A stretch of 64,000 bases of DNA, taken from positions 2,232,001-2,296,000 of the forward strand of contig NZ_CP059348.1 of the NCBI RefSeq assembly GCF_013702265.1. Reading direction: 5' to 3'. The notes beneath the pieces were generated by a model. That model was not told the DNA's origin, ran no database searches, and saw only the letters and a program-made list of their open reading frames with translations. The DNA comes from Providencia rettgeri (GTDB lineage Bacteria > Pseudomonadota > Gammaproteobacteria > Enterobacterales > Enterobacteriaceae). Positions within the stretch are counted from its first letter, which is position 1. Every line of letters begins with the position of its first letter. This document shows, piece after piece, positions 21,676-31,999 of this stretch. A program made the position numbers and the translations under genes.

Positions 21676-22977
21676 TTAACGCGCAGGCGATAAGTGACCC
21701 GTACTGACTAATTTCGTATTAAAACCATCGGTATATCTGAATACCGATAAATCATCCGCAGCGATGTCCGGCGTATTCCCTGAAATTAAATCAGCCAACA
21801 ATTTGCCAGAGCCGCAAGCCATTGTCCAACCTAAGGTTCCATGCCCCGTATTCAAATACAAGTTGCTGAATTCTGTCGGCCCAACTATCGGGGTTCCGTC
21901 TGGCGTCATTGGACGTAATCCTGTCCAAAACTGTGCTTGATTAATATCGCCGCCGCCTTGATAGAGATCTTGCACCACCATTTTTAGGGTTTCACAGCGT
22001 TTTTTCAGTACATCAAGATTAAAACCAACCACTTCTGCCATTCCCCCAACGCGAATACGTTGGTCAAACCGTGTTACAGCTATTTTGTAGGTTTCATCCA
22101 ACACAGTCGAAACTGGCGCTCGAGATTCATCGATGATTGGCATCGTCAATGAGTAACCTTTCAGAGGATAAACAGGAATCTTCACCAATTGCTGCAACAT
22201 CTGAGTGGAATATGACCCCATGGCAACGACATATTGATCCGCCAGCAAAATCTCACCATCGACCTTAATACCGCTGATGCGCTTGCCATCCGTTAAAATT
22301 TGCTCCACATGGCAGCCAAAGCGGAATGTAACTCCAGCTTGCTCTGCCATTTTCGCCAGTTTTTTGGTGAACTGCTGGCAATCCCCTGTTTCATCATTTG
22401 GTAAGCGTAAACCACCTGTCAGCTTATGTTTTACAAAAGCCAATGCAGGCTCAGCTGTAATGAGCTGATCTGAGGTCAGTAATTCGTATGGCACACCTTC
22501 TTGCTGCAAAACCGCGATATCATTGGCCGCATTATCAAACTGTTTTGCCGTTCTAAACAACTGTAACGTACCGCCTTGACGACCTTCATAGCCAATGCCG
22601 GTATCTGCTCTAAGTTGGCGAATGCAATCACGGCTATATTCTGCGATCCGCACCATGCGGCTTTTATTCATGGTGTAGTGCTGCATGTCGCAGTTTTTCA
22701 ACATTTGCCACATCCAACGTAATTGGAACAGACTACCATCGGGTTTGATCGCTAAAGGGGCATGTTTTTCAAACATCCATTTTACGGCTTTAAGAGGGAT
22801 CCCCGGCGCACCCCATGGGGTTGCATATCCCGGAGAAATTTGCCCTGCATTACCTGCGCTGGTTTCTTCAGCCACATCAAGCTGCCTATCAATGACGCAA
22901 ACTTCATGCCCTTCTTGTGCTAGATACCACGCAGTGGTAACACCAATAACGCCAGCACCTAAAACGAGAACTTTCAT
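21676..22977 (-). CDS. dadA: D-amino acid dehydrogenase small subunit
   Basis: DadA oxidises D-alanine and other D-amino acids to 2-oxo acids at the inner membrane, passing electrons to quinone. The 433-residue product (E. coli 432) begins [20 protein letters not shown] with the FAD-binding GxGxxG motif. C-terminal hallmarks are [16 protein letters not shown] and [11 protein letters not shown] chose the start at 22977 because it fits the family and has a GAGGGG ribosome-binding sequence; the upstream in-frame ATG at 22989 would add four residues. It forms an operon with dadX. Confidence 0.96.
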   Translation of the reverse strand: MKVLVLGAGVIGVTTAWYLAQEGHEVCVIDRQLDVAEETSAGNAGQISPGYATPWGAPGIPLKAVKWMFEKHAPLAIKPDGSLFQLRWMWQMLKNCDMQHYTMNKSRMVRIAEYSRDCIRQLRADTGIGYEGRQGGTLQLFRTAKQFDNAANDIAVLQQEGVPYELLTSDQLITAEPALAFVKHKLTGGLRLPNDETGDCQQFTKKLAKMAEQAGVTFRFGCHVEQILTDGKRISGIKVDGEILLADQYVVAMGSYSTQMLQQLVKIPVYPLKGYSLTMPIIDESRAPVSTVLDETYKIAVTRFDQRIRVGGMAEVVGFNLDVLKKRCETLKMVVQDLYQGGGDINQAQFWTGLRPMTPDGTPIVGPTEFSNLYLNTGHGTLGWTMACGSGKLLADLISGNTPDIAADDLSVFRYTDGFNTKLVSTGHLSPAR

Positions 22978-23358
22978 AGAACCCCTCAAGAGAACAAAAT
23001 GGAATTACTGTTAGCATAATATTCTAGTTTTTATTTTCCAATACAGTTAATTAACATTTTTAACAAAAAAGTTAAATCCTCTATCAAATTTAGGTTCTCT
23101 TAAATCCAGTGAAATTTTATTCTACCCATTGAAAAGAGAATAAATCAATTTAATATATATAAATCAACTTGTTAAAAATAAACCCCCAAAATTAACTCTG
23201 ATTAAATAATGAGTTAAACAGAGTTTTATATTCATTCATCAAAAGATTATTCCATTTCAATATTTAGAAGCTAAATATCGAATAACTCACCACGCCAGAT
23301 AATAACATTGATAAATTCAAATTAAGCAGATGATTACACTAATCAATCAATCGGAAAC
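22978..23358. other. Intergenic region upstream of dadA
   Basis: AT-rich region between the dadA start and the fadR terminator. It must carry the dadAX promoter, which in E. coli is controlled by Lrp and CRP. I could not pick a convincing CRP palindrome by eye. No gene is visible. Confidence 0.4.
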
Positions 23359-23390
23359 AAAAAAAGCCAGTGCAAGGCACTGGCTTTTTG
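23359..23390 (-). terminator. Terminator of fadR
   Basis: Stem AGCCAGTGC/GCACTGGCT with a 3-nt loop and A/T tracts on both sides, 17 nt beyond the fadR stop codon. Confidence 0.9.
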
Positions 23391-23406
23391 TTTGAAAATG
23401 GTAGTG

Positions 23407-24123
23407 TTAAATATTATTCGCGAGGTCAGATGGCATATTACTTTGCATATTGTGCCAGATCACGCCGCTATCTTTACCGTAGTTTCTGACGCAATCCATA
23501 ATACGGTCATAGGCTTGCTCACGGCATAAATTGCTCAGCTGTTGGTAAAAACTTAACGCTAAACGACGGGCTTCAGGATTAGAGAAATAATAACGCCCAA
23601 CTCGCGTGTATAACCCTCGTAATCCATTAATAATCAAACCATAGATTGGGTTACCGGACGCAAAGGCCAGTCCACGGAAAATGTTGTAATCCAAATCACT
23701 AAATGCATCTGAGTTATCTTCAACTTTATCTTTACCCGATAACACTTCTAATGAGGCTTCTGGATCATTACGAAATGCGGTACGAATAAAAATAGCCGCA
23801 ATATTAGTACGTACTGCCAATAAATTATCAATTAGCTGAGGTACACGGTCGTGATCGAGTTTCGCCAACGTTTCCAGAATGTTTAATCCTGACGTTTCCC
23901 AGTAGTTATTGACCTTGGTTGGCTTACCATGTTGAATGGTTAACCACCCATCACGGGCTAAACGCTGTAAAACTTCACGTAATGTCGTACGGGTTACGCC
24001 GATTAATTCAGATAGCTCACGCTCCGCGGGTAAGATAGATCCTGGAGGAAAACGATTGTTCCAAATACTCTCAATAATGTACTCTTCCGCAAAACCTGCC
24101 GGACTTTGAGCTTTAATAACCAT
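23407..24123 (-). CDS. fadR: Fatty acid metabolism regulator FadR
   Basis: FadR is a GntR-family regulator that represses beta-oxidation genes and activates fabA and fabB. Long-chain acyl-CoA releases it from DNA. The product is 238 residues, nearly the E. coli size (239). The start [15 protein letters not shown] is family-typical, while 15 extra residues from an upstream ATG are not. The winged helix covers about residues 8-75 ([25 protein letters not shown]) and the acyl-CoA-binding domain follows ([16 protein letters not shown]). It is divergent from nhaB, as in E. coli. Confidence 0.97.
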   Translation of the reverse strand: MVIKAQSPAGFAEEYIIESIWNNRFPPGSILPAERELSELIGVTRTTLREVLQRLARDGWLTIQHGKPTKVNNYWETSGLNILETLAKLDHDRVPQLIDNLLAVRTNIAAIFIRTAFRNDPEASLEVLSGKDKVEDNSDAFSDLDYNIFRGLAFASGNPIYGLIINGLRGLYTRVGRYYFSNPEARRLALSFYQQLSNLCREQAYDRIMDCVRNYGKDSGVIWHNMQSNMPSDLANNI

Positions 24124-24343
24124 ATTTTTATTATTCCAAACATTTTTAGACGGACTACGCGGAAGCATACCAGATTGTCACAATCTGAGATAGTTAGCTT
24201 TCCAATAAACCGCAGGTGAATCGTAAAAACCCCATATAATTAATGGATTATCTATTAGCAAATAAGCTTAAATTCTATAAAAGATAAGAGTAGTATGTAA
24301 CGCGCTGTCACACAACACCAGTTAAAGAGGATTAAAAATCATA

Positions 24344-25894
24344 ATGGATTTTAGTTTAAGAAGAGCATTTTTGAAGAATTTTTTGGGAAATTCTCCAGAT
24401 TGGTACAAACTTGCTATCATTTTGTTCTTAATAATAAACCCAATTGTTTTCTACTTTGTTAACCCATTTATCGCCGGTTGGTTACTCGTCATTGAATTCA
24501 TTTTCACTTTGGCGATGGCACTAAAATGCTACCCATTACAACCTGGCGGGTTATTAGCCATTGAAGCCGTGCTAATTGGTATGACTTCCCCCGCACAGAT
24601 TTCTCATGAAATCAGTAATAACCTTGAAGTGGTTCTGTTACTGATCTTTATGGTGGCTGGCATCTACTTTATGAAGCAACTTCTGTTATTTGTGTTTACA
24701 AAGCTGTTAATAAACGTCCGTTCTAAACGAATTTTAGCGTTGTCATTTTGCTTAGCAAGTGCGTTTTTATCCGCTTTTTTAGATGCTTTAACCGTCATTG
24801 CTGTGGTCATTAGCGTTTCTATTGGCTTCTACTCAATTTACCACCAATATGCCTCTAGCCAGCCGAGCAATACGGATCTACAAAACGATTCCTTCATTGA
24901 TACGGTTGAAAAAAAGCAGACATTGGAACAGTTCCGTGCATTCTTACGTAGCTTAATGATGCATGCAGGTATCGGTACTGCCCTTGGCGGCGTAATGACT
25001 ATGGTGGGTGAACCACAAAACCTGATCATCGCGAAACATGTTGAGTGGGATTTTATTACCTTCTATCTACGGATGGCGCCAGTCACTATCCCTGTTTTCT
25101 TATGTGGGCTCGTGGTCTGTTTCCTCGTTGAAAAGTTCAAAGTATTTGGCTACGGGGCTGAATTGCCAGACACCGTGCGCCAAGTATTAACTGAACACGA
25201 CAAAAAAATGAGTGCTAAGCGCAGCAAGAAAGAGCAAGCACAGCTTATCGTCCAAGGCCTTATCGGTATTTGGTTAATTCTCGCGTTGGCATTTCACCTT
25301 GCTGAAGTGGGTCTGATTGGTCTGTCCGTAATCATTCTTGCCACGACATTCTGTGGGATCACTGAAGAACACGCGCTCGGAAAAGCCTTTGAAGAAGCCT
25401 TGCCGTTTACTGCCCTACTGACGGTCTTTTTCAGTGTTGTCGCCGTGATCATTGACCAACAGCTATTTACGCCATTTATTCAGTATGTGCTGCAATCCTC
25501 TGAATCATCGCAGCTATCCCTGTTCTATCTGTTTAACGGGTTGCTCTCTGCGGTATCAGATAACGTGTTTGTCGGCACCGTGTACATTACCGAAGCGCTG
25601 AAAGCCGCGAATGCGGGTTTAATTTCAGCTGAGCAGTACCAACACTTAGCGGTCGCAATTAACACCGGAACAAACTTGCCGTCGGTTGCAACGCCAAATG
25701 GACAAGCCGCCTTCTTATTCCTGTTAACCTCTGCACTGTCTCCGCTGATTCGTCTGTCTTACGGTCGAATGGTGTGGATGGCATTACCATTTACGGTTGT
25801 GATGACCATCGTTGGTCTGCTAGGTGTTGAGCTCTGGCTTATCCCATTAACTGATTGGATGGAAAGCTTAGGGTTAATTTCTATTCCACGTTGA
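24344..25894 (+). CDS. nhaB: Na+/H+ antiporter NhaB
   Basis: NhaB is an electrogenic sodium/proton antiporter of the inner membrane (three Na+ out for two or more H+ in). The 516-residue protein (E. coli 513) has about a dozen hydrophobic segments. Strongly conserved loops include [53 protein letters not shown]-like ([10 protein letters not shown]) and [17 protein letters not shown]. It is followed by a terminator and dsbB, the E. coli order. Confidence 0.97.
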   Translation: MDFSLRRAFLKNFLGNSPDWYKLAIILFLIINPIVFYFVNPFIAGWLLVIEFIFTLAMALKCYPLQPGGLLAIEAVLIGMTSPAQISHEISNNLEVVLLLIFMVAGIYFMKQLLLFVFTKLLINVRSKRILALSFCLASAFLSAFLDALTVIAVVISVSIGFYSIYHQYASSQPSNTDLQNDSFIDTVEKKQTLEQFRAFLRSLMMHAGIGTALGGVMTMVGEPQNLIIAKHVEWDFITFYLRMAPVTIPVFLCGLVVCFLVEKFKVFGYGAELPDTVRQVLTEHDKKMSAKRSKKEQAQLIVQGLIGIWLILALAFHLAEVGLIGLSVIILATTFCGITEEHALGKAFEEALPFTALLTVFFSVVAVIIDQQLFTPFIQYVLQSSESSQLSLFYLFNGLLSAVSDNVFVGTVYITEALKAANAGLISAEQYQHLAVAINTGTNLPSVATPNGQAAFLFLLTSALSPLIRLSYGRMVWMALPFTVVMTIVGLLGVELWLIPLTDWMESLGLISIPR

Positions 25895-25923
25895 TCAATA
25901 TTGATTAATCACATTCAGGATTT

Positions 25924-25951
25924 AAAGCCGCATATTTATGCGGCTTTTTTT
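25924..25951 (+). terminator. Terminator of nhaB
   Basis: Stem AAAGCCGCAT/ATGCGGCTTT followed by a run of T, 30 nt past the stop codon. Confidence 0.85.
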
Positions 25952-26060
25952 GTAATAAAACGTAAAAACTAAGCTAATCTTATTCTAATCTGATTTTGCT
26001 GCTTTTTTTATCACCCAGATAGAGGCAAAATAAGCCGATTATTAATGAAGGGAATTTATT

Positions 26061-26576
26061 ATGTTCAGATTTTTTAATTACTGTTCTCAAGGACGTTCAG
26101 CTTGGCTGCTTATGGCATTCACTGCTTTTATGCTTGAATGTGCTGCTCTGTATTTCCAACATATTATGAAACTGCAACCTTGTGTAATGTGTATCTATGA
26201 GCGCGTTGCATTGATGGGAATTATTGCGGCAGGTTTAATCGGAGCGATTGCACCGAAAAGCACCGTCGTTAAAGTGATTGCGATTGTGGTTTGGCTGTAT
26301 GCGGGTTGGCGTGGATTAGACCTTTCATGGGAACATACCATGCTGCAACTTTACCCGTCTCCGTTTGCATCCTGTGATTTCTTTGTCAATTTCCCAGACT
26401 GGTTACCGCTGCAAGAATGGGTACCGTCTGTGTTTGAAGCGACAGGGGATTGTGCGGTTAGACAGTGGGCATTCTTAGGGTTAGACATGCCGCAGTGGTT
26501 AGTTGGTATTTTTGCAGCTTACATCTTAGTTGGCATCATCGTTGCGATCAGCCTCTTCTTCCCAAGTAAAAAATAG
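26061..26576 (+). CDS. dsbB: Disulfide bond formation protein DsbB
   Basis: DsbB reoxidises periplasmic DsbA and passes electrons to quinones. The 171-residue inner-membrane protein (E. coli 176) has four hydrophobic helices. Both periplasmic Cys pairs are present: PCVMC in the first loop (about residues 41-45) and the Cys in ASCDFF plus the Cys in GDCAVRQW in the second. All four functional Cys are there. Confidence 0.96.
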   Translation: MFRFFNYCSQGRSAWLLMAFTAFMLECAALYFQHIMKLQPCVMCIYERVALMGIIAAGLIGAIAPKSTVVKVIAIVVWLYAGWRGLDLSWEHTMLQLYPSPFASCDFFVNFPDWLPLQEWVPSVFEATGDCAVRQWAFLGLDMPQWLVGIFAAYILVGIIVAISLFFPSKK

Positions 26577-26641
26577 CCTTTCTTTTTTCGCCCATCAACT
26601 GTGCTTGATGGGCGATTCAAATCATTAGCTCACCAAAATAC

Positions 26642-26947
26642 TTAGATGCAGGCCCCACTACGGATTGCCGAAACGGCACAACGACGCCCATTTGCAAACT
26701 GGCAAACTGGGGTCTTTTCACCATTGAGTTCTAAATTCAGTGAAGGTAACCCACCCGCTGAAGTACATGCTTCTTGCGCACCTGGGCCCAAATTCACCAC
26801 TTGTTGAGCATATTGAGAACCGGACGTTTCTGCTCTTGTCATCTTACTGTTATCAGGGCTACTGCACGCTGAAAGTAAAATGGATAACACGGTAGCTGAG
26901 CCCATTGCCACGACTGTTTTTAACAGCGCCTGACTTTTCCTTTTCAT
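26642..26947 (-). CDS. DUF333 outer-membrane lipoprotein (YoaF/Hsl-like)
   Basis: A 101-residue precursor with a basic N terminus, hydrophobic signal sequence and lipobox LSAC (lipidated Cys at residue 28). The mature part has the DUF333 pattern of spaced Cys and Gly, with GGLPS and then CQFANGRRC. Such lipoproteins include E. coli YoaF and resemble the N-terminal part of HslJ-type proteins. Function unknown; probably outer-membrane anchored since residues after the Cys are Ser-Ser, not Asp. Neighbouring genes do not suggest a role. Confidence 0.8.
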   Translation of the reverse strand: MKRKSQALLKTVVAMGSATVLSILLSACSSPDNSKMTRAETSGSQYAQQVVNLGPGAQEACTSAGGLPSLNLELNGEKTPVCQFANGRRCAVSAIRSGACI

Positions 26948-27003
26948 TCTCTTTCTCCGATAGTATCAGCGCTGTTTCGAGTCCCACTATATTTTGAATC
27001 TCA

Positions 27004-27336
27004 TTAATGGGTGCCGCTTTTAGAAAACAGGTTGATGACCAATACACCAATGATAATTAATAGCATACCAATAATTGCGGGTAAATCGAGTTTTTGGTTA
27101 TAAATATAGATAGCCGCCACAGAAACCAGCACAATTCCCAATCCTGACCAAATGGCATACGCTATCCCCAGTGGCATCACTTTCACAACTTGGGAAAGCC
27201 CCCAGAAAGAGACTGCATAGCCAATGACAACCACTAAAGAGGGCCAAAAACGGCTAAAACCATCCGACGCTTTTAACGTTGTTGTCGCAATCACTTCCGC
27301 AATAATGGACATTAATAAGAAGCCCAATCCTTTCAT
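27004..27336 (-). CDS. Small multidrug resistance (SMR) efflux protein
   Basis: A 110-residue protein with four hydrophobic helices. The invariant membrane Glu is at position 14 (SIIAEVIATTTLKAS), and the family segment AYAIWSGLGIVLV is present. This is the EmrE/Qac subtype of SMR, which exports lipophilic cations in exchange for protons as a dual-topology dimer. It is encoded singly, consistent with a homodimer. A chromosomal housekeeping copy seems likely, as no mobile element is near. Confidence 0.9.
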   Translation of the reverse strand: MKGLGFLLMSIIAEVIATTTLKASDGFSRFWPSLVVVIGYAVSFWGLSQVVKVMPLGIAYAIWSGLGIVLVSVAAIYIYNQKLDLPAIIGMLLIIIGVLVINLFSKSGTH

Positions 27337-27387
27337 TGTTCACCTTTCTCTGTTTTTAGCCTAAAATTTGGCAAAAATTTAACACAC

Positions 27388-27425
27388 AAAAAAGCACCGC
27401 ACTAACCTTTAATTAGCACAGTGCT
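27388..27425 (-). terminator. Terminator of sotB
   Basis: On the minus strand AGCACTGTGCTAA pairs with TTAGTGCGGTGCT, including G-U pairs, and a T run follows. Confidence 0.75.
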
Positions 27426-27442
27426 AAATGAATAAATCTAGC

Positions 27443-28642
27443 TTAATGATTCGCAGCGGTTGGCTGTTTTTCTACAAAAGCTGAGCGATAACGGGTATAG
27501 ATAAACACGCACCAAGCAAGTGCTAAAAGGCTGATAATCGCCCCCACATACCCAATATTGGTCATTCCCATATGGGTAATCACTTGGTTCCCTAATAATG
27601 CCCCAGCCCCAATGCCAATATTAAATAATCCAGAGAAAATCGACATCGCCACATCGGTCGCATCTGGCGCCAAGTCCAACACTTTCACTTGGATCCCGAG
27701 GCTAATACACATAATCGCCATACCCCAGAATATGCAGGTACCAATCAACGTCCAAACATCACCACTTAATGGCATAAATAACACTAAACAAAGTGTCAGT
27801 AATGCCATCGATACCGGTAAGAATGAGAGTGTAAAGCGGCTACTGTAGCGGCTAAACAAGACGCTACCAAAAATGCCAGCCCCTCCAAAAATTAATAATA
27901 AGAGTGTGGCAAAATTTTGACTCTGTAAGGCAATATCGCGTACAAACGGTTCAATATAACTATACGCGGTAAAATGAGCCGTAATGACGACGGTGATTAA
28001 CACAAAGACACCCATCAATGCGGGGCGTTTAAACAGAACCGGTAGGCTTTTTAACGAACCGGAATGTTCGCTCGGTAAACGAGGTAAGAATCGCAATAAC
28101 GCAATCAGGGTTAATAACGCCAGTACGCCGATACATAAAAATGTCACTCGCCAGCCCATCCATTGCCCAATCACTCGCCCTAACGGTAATCCTAACACGG
28201 TCGCCAGTGCCGTTCCCGTGGCGAGCAAGCCCAAAGCTTGCGCTTTTTTACCCGCAGGCGCGACGCGGATCGCCAATGATGCCGTTATCGACCAGAAAAC
28301 TGCATGAGATAACGCAATACCGATACGCGCGATAATCAGCACTTCAAAGCTCCACGCAATCCCGCATAGAATATGGCTGAGAATAAAGACAACAAACAAA
28401 ATTCCCAGTAATTTTCGCCGCTCAAATTTCCCCGTCATCAGCATTAATGGCAGCGACATTACCGCGACAACCCACGCATAAATGGTGATCATCAGCCCTG
28501 TATGGGCAACGGTCATATCAAAACTTTCAGCAATATCACTCAATAATGCGACAGGAACAAATTCGGTGGTATTAAAGACAAAAGCCGCAACGGAAAGCGC
28601 CAATACACGGATCCACGCAGTGCTTCGAGAAACCTGGGACAT
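27443..28642 (-). CDS. sotB: Sugar efflux MFS transporter SotB
   Basis: A 399-residue, 12-helix major facilitator exporter close to E. coli SotB/YdeA (396), which exports arabinose and IPTG-like sugars. The N terminus [22 protein letters not shown] is strongly conserved in this subfamily. The [20 protein letters not shown] segment and the cytoplasmic LLGRxxGxxxGWR-type loop ([11 protein letters not shown]) are present. Divergent from yecF. Confidence 0.9.
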   Translation of the reverse strand: MSQVSRSTAWIRVLALSVAAFVFNTTEFVPVALLSDIAESFDMTVAHTGLMITIYAWVVAVMSLPLMLMTGKFERRKLLGILFVVFILSHILCGIAWSFEVLIIARIGIALSHAVFWSITASLAIRVAPAGKKAQALGLLATGTALATVLGLPLGRVIGQWMGWRVTFLCIGVLALLTLIALLRFLPRLPSEHSGSLKSLPVLFKRPALMGVFVLITVVITAHFTAYSYIEPFVRDIALQSQNFATLLLLIFGGAGIFGSVLFSRYSSRFTLSFLPVSMALLTLCLVLFMPLSGDVWTLIGTCIFWGMAIMCISLGIQVKVLDLAPDATDVAMSIFSGLFNIGIGAGALLGNQVITHMGMTNIGYVGAIISLLALAWCVFIYTRYRSAFVEKQPTAANH

Positions 28643-28880
28643 GGTTTACGACATCCTGTTGATGATAATTAAGGCCAATAACAGCCTTCAGTACATTTTT
28701 GTGAATAATATCACATTCGCCATTCATCTTTAAAGGATTGAAAATTATCATGTTCACACTATTTTTTCACAGAGAAACGGTCACTCCCCTTTAATTTTCA
28801 TATCAGTTTGAAAAGCGACAGAATCATTTCTTCTATGCTACAATCTGCAAATTACTTTTTATTCTTACAGGAATTCCTAA

Positions 28881-29102
28881 ATGAAAACCCATTTTCCAAC
28901 TGAGCCAGACGTAAACGCATTAGCAGACGAAGTAACTTGTTTAAAAAATCTTGTTACTCATATGCTTAAAGCTATCGGTCAAGCTGATGCGGGTAAAATT
29001 CTAATCAAAATGCAACGCGAAGTCGCTTCAATGGAAGATGAGAAGCAAGCTGAAACTTACAAAAACATTTTAGAACAAATCAAGACTGGTTATCGTCAAT
29101 AA
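28881..29102 (+). CDS. yecF: DUF2594 protein YecF
   Basis: A 73-residue acidic small protein. It matches YecF of E. coli (74 residues) in the segments NALADEVTCLKNLVTHMLKA and IGQADAGKILIKM and in the terminal YRQ. Function is unknown. Amphipathic helices suggest a small coiled-coil or adaptor. It has its own promoter region and a terminator about 130 nt downstream. Confidence 0.88.
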   Translation: MKTHFPTEPDVNALADEVTCLKNLVTHMLKAIGQADAGKILIKMQREVASMEDEKQAETYKNILEQIKTGYRQ

Positions 29103-29230
29103 GAGCTTTAGCGATAAATGCGATTCTAAGCGCTAACTAAAAACAGCGAACTAAAGTGCACAAAAACCTAAGTTTCGTTCACTAGGATCCTTTATCTTTG
29201 ATCTCGAATTAAACCATTCTTTATTCATTT

Positions 29231-29269
29231 AGCTCCCCCTTCAGATCCCTATGAAGGGGGCTTTTTTTT
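29231..29269 (+). terminator. Terminator after yecF
   Basis: A strong hairpin of about 12 bp (AGCTCCCCCTTCA with TGAAGGGGGCT) followed by eight T. It lies about 130 nt after the yecF stop, leaving a long 3' untranslated region. Confidence 0.85.
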
Positions 29270-29301
29270 GCCTAAAATCCTACCTTTTCACTCACTCAAA
29301 A

Positions 29302-29330
29302 AACAAAAAACGCCACTCTTTCGAGTAGCG
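29302..29330 (-). terminator. Terminator of the YfcC-like permease gene
   Basis: On the minus strand CGCTACTC-GAAA-GAGTGGCG forms a stable tetraloop hairpin with a following T run. Confidence 0.8.
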
Positions 29331-29374
29331 CTTGGATAAATACCCTGTCTGTCTAAATAACGTAATACGTGGAC

Positions 29375-30826
29375 TTAAATCGGACCTAAATTCGTCATGA
29401 CAGCGTAAACAATCGAGATAATCGAAATAATGACCCAAGTTAATACCAGCGGCCAGATAAACTTCAGCCACTTGGTGTATGGGATTTTCGACGTCGCTAA
29501 CACTGCCATCAGGATACCTGATGTTGGGTTAATACAGTTCACGACACCCTCGCCCATTAATACCGTTTGAACGGTAGTTTGACGGGTGATTTCTAACAGG
29601 TCACCCATTGGGGTGAAAATAGGCACTAAAACTGCCGCTTCACCGGAACCTGAAGAAATAAAGAAGTGCATAATAGCAGCGGTACCGAACATTGAAATCG
29701 CAGATAATGTTTTCGGTAATCCATCCATCAGAGAAATAATCGAGTTCACGATGGTGTCTAAGATCATGCCATCTGCTAATACAATCGCAATCGCACGGGC
29801 CATACCAACGATAAATGCCCCGCCAACCATGCCAGCACAGCCTTTCAGGAAGCCGGTTGCAATATCATTCGGTGACATTCTGTTCAGTACGCCTACCCCT
29901 ACGCCTAAGATGATAAACATGGCCATCATCTCTTTCTCGCCCCAACCCCACTCAATCGCACCAAAAATAAAGCCAATTAAACAGAATGCGGCATAGGATA
30001 ATGTAATGACGTGGCGTAAAGAGATTTTTGAGGTCTCAAATTGGCTGTCATCAATCTGCACTTCTGGACGCACCATCCCTTGGCGACGGCTTTTCTTCGC
30101 GTACAAGGTTAAAAAGATAATCCCTGCGATCACAAAGCTAATATAAACCACAGTACGGAAGCCAAATGCCGATAGCAGCGGAACATCGGCTAAACCTTGA
30201 GATAACCCGACGGTCATCGGTGCCATTACCGAGGCGTTAAAGCCGGAGTAAGCCGCAACATAGACAATTGCTGCGCCAAACTTGTCATCCATTCCAACGG
30301 ACTTCGCCACCAATAAACCTATTGGAACGAATGCAATTATCGAGTTCACCACAATCCCAGTGGTACCCAAAATGGAGAACACCACAAAGAAGATAGTAAT
30401 TAACAAAAAGTCATTGAGCTTTTTACTGCGTGAAATATTACTCAGAACTTTGTTGATTGCACCCGTCGTTTCAAGCAGATGTAACGCGCCGCCAGTAAAG
30501 ATAATCAGGAAAATGATTGGTGCGGCCTTCACTAAGCCGTCAGCAATCGACGTGAAAACCTGCCCTGGTAAAACGCCATGCTGTTCAGGTAAACGCTCAT
30601 AACTCCCCGGAATGGTATAGGAACTCTTGACTTGGGTTTCCACGCCATCTTTGATAGTCGTGATCACTTTCGTTTCAGAGGCATATTGCCCAGCCGGAAC
30701 GATCCAAGTCGCAACCGCTGCCGCTACTAAGATGAAAAAGAGCAATACATACGGGTTTATCCCATCAGAACGCTTTTTTTGTGGTGGTGTTGTTGATGCT
30801 TTTGATGTTGATATGGATGTTGCCAT
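29375..30826 (-). CDS. YfcC-family putative basic amino acid or C4-dicarboxylate permease
   Basis: A 483-residue inner-membrane protein with about 12 helices in the YfcC/DcuC-like family. The N terminus is Ser/Thr-rich, then comes ATWIVPAGQYAS, the family's first periplasmic loop. Other typical segments are the GGALHLLETTGAI loop, FSILGTTGIVVNSIIAFVP, and MGEGVVNCINPTSGILMAVLA near the C terminus. The substrate cannot be read from sequence. It follows an M20 peptidase gene by 42 bp in the same direction, suggesting import of a peptide or acylated amino acid that the peptidase then cleaves. Confidence 0.85.
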   Translation of the reverse strand: MATSISTSKASTTPPQKKRSDGINPYVLLFFILVAAAVATWIVPAGQYASETKVITTIKDGVETQVKSSYTIPGSYERLPEQHGVLPGQVFTSIADGLVKAAPIIFLIIFTGGALHLLETTGAINKVLSNISRSKKLNDFLLITIFFVVFSILGTTGIVVNSIIAFVPIGLLVAKSVGMDDKFGAAIVYVAAYSGFNASVMAPMTVGLSQGLADVPLLSAFGFRTVVYISFVIAGIIFLTLYAKKSRRQGMVRPEVQIDDSQFETSKISLRHVITLSYAAFCLIGFIFGAIEWGWGEKEMMAMFIILGVGVGVLNRMSPNDIATGFLKGCAGMVGGAFIVGMARAIAIVLADGMILDTIVNSIISLMDGLPKTLSAISMFGTAAIMHFFISSGSGEAAVLVPIFTPMGDLLEITRQTTVQTVLMGEGVVNCINPTSGILMAVLATSKIPYTKWLKFIWPLVLTWVIISIISIVYAVMTNLGPI

Positions 30827-30868
30827 AGATTTATCCTGTTGGATTATTATTTGTTTTGTTAGCCATAA

Positions 30869-31999
30869 TTACTGCGTAATGCGTTTTAACACATTGAAAA
30901 ATAACTGAGCGCGCTCAGTTAAAGAGGGAATTTCAAGATACTCTTTGTCACTATGTTGATAGCCGCCAATTGGGCCTAAACCGTCTACCGTTGGTGTCCC
31001 CACACCCGCGGTAAATGAAGCATCTGAGCCACCACCTGTAGAAACGTCTTCCAGAGTGATTGCCAGTTTGTCGGCTTCTTGTTTGATGATGTCGATAAGC
31101 GCGGCACTTTCTGACGTTTTTGCCATTGGTGGACGGTTGATCCCGCCTGTCAGTGAAAGCTGAATGCCTTCTAGAACAGGCTGGCTGCACACTTCACGTA
31201 CTTTCTTGTCGATTTCAATACCTTGCTGCTCAGAAGAGATCCGCACATCAATTTCTGCACGCGCATTTGGCGCGACGGTATTAACGGATGTTCCACCTGT
31301 GATCAGACCCACGTTCACCGAAAGCCCTTTATCGTGCTGAGAAAGCGCATGTAAGCTTTGGATTTTAAAAGCAAGTTCTTGGATAGCGCTGATCCCAGCT
31401 TCAGGAGCAATACCTGAGTGAGAGGCTTTACCTTGAATAGTCAGAACATAGGTTCCCACACCACGACGCGCACTAACAATGGCACCATTCGCACGTGCTG
31501 GCTCCATCACTAACGCATAGCGTTTACCTTTTGCACATTGCTCGATGACCGGACGTGACGAAATAGAACCAATCTCTTCGTCGCAGTTCAGCAGCACTTC
31601 AATTTTTTTGTAGCGCTCATCGTTGGTGGCATAAAGCTGTTTGATCACCTGATGCACCATGACATGGCTGCCTTTCATATCGATAACACCGGGACCATAG
31701 GCTCTATCACCCTCAATGCTAAATGGTCTTTCTGCTACAGTACCTTTTGGAAATACGGTATCCAAATGCAGCAAAATCAAAATTTCAGGCGTGGTCGATG
31801 GGTGGAAAATACGATAATTATTGCCCAATTTTTCATTTGGGATTATTTCCACCTCAAAACCCATTGATTGATAGCGTTCACACCAGAATGCAGCATGATT
31901 ATCAACACCCTCTTTATCGTATGAGCCGGATTCGGTATTAACTACTTGCTTTAATAAATCCAGCATCTCTGCTTCGTGTACTAAAAATTCATTGTGCAT
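30869..31999 (-). CDS. M20 metallopeptidase (carboxypeptidase G2-like)
   Basis: A 376-residue cytosolic zinc peptidase. Metal ligands and catalytic residues are visible in LLHLDTVFPKG, GPGVIDMKGSHVM and the NCDEEIGS loop with the Glu pair. The dimerisation domain has KASHSGIAPEAG, and the terminal GGGSDASFTAG segment is typical of the CPG2/ArgE group. No signal peptide is seen, unlike secreted CPG2. Probable substrates are N-acyl or gamma-glutamyl amino acids. It is the first gene of a two-gene operon with the YfcC-like permease. Confidence 0.87.
   Translation of the reverse strand: MHNEFLVHEAEMLDLLKQVVNTESGSYDKEGVDNHAAFWCERYQSMGFEVEIIPNEKLGNNYRIFHPSTTPEILILLHLDTVFPKGTVAERPFSIEGDRAYGPGVIDMKGSHVMVHQVIKQLYATNDERYKKIEVLLNCDEEIGSISSRPVIEQCAKGKRYALVMEPARANGAIVSARRGVGTYVLTIQGKASHSGIAPEAGISAIQELAFKIQSLHALSQHDKGLSVNVGLITGGTSVNTVAPNARAEIDVRISSEQQGIEIDKKVREVCSQPVLEGIQLSLTGGINRPPMAKTSESAALIDIIKQEADKLAITLEDVSTGGGSDASFTAGVGTPTVDGLGPIGGYQHSDKEYLEIPSLTERAQLFFNVLKRITQ

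Noticed and set aside
26588-26613. Inverted repeat between dsbB and the DUF333 gene as a terminator
   Set aside because: The stem is good, but no T tract follows on either strand; it may be a weak or Rho-assisted signal, so it was not listed.
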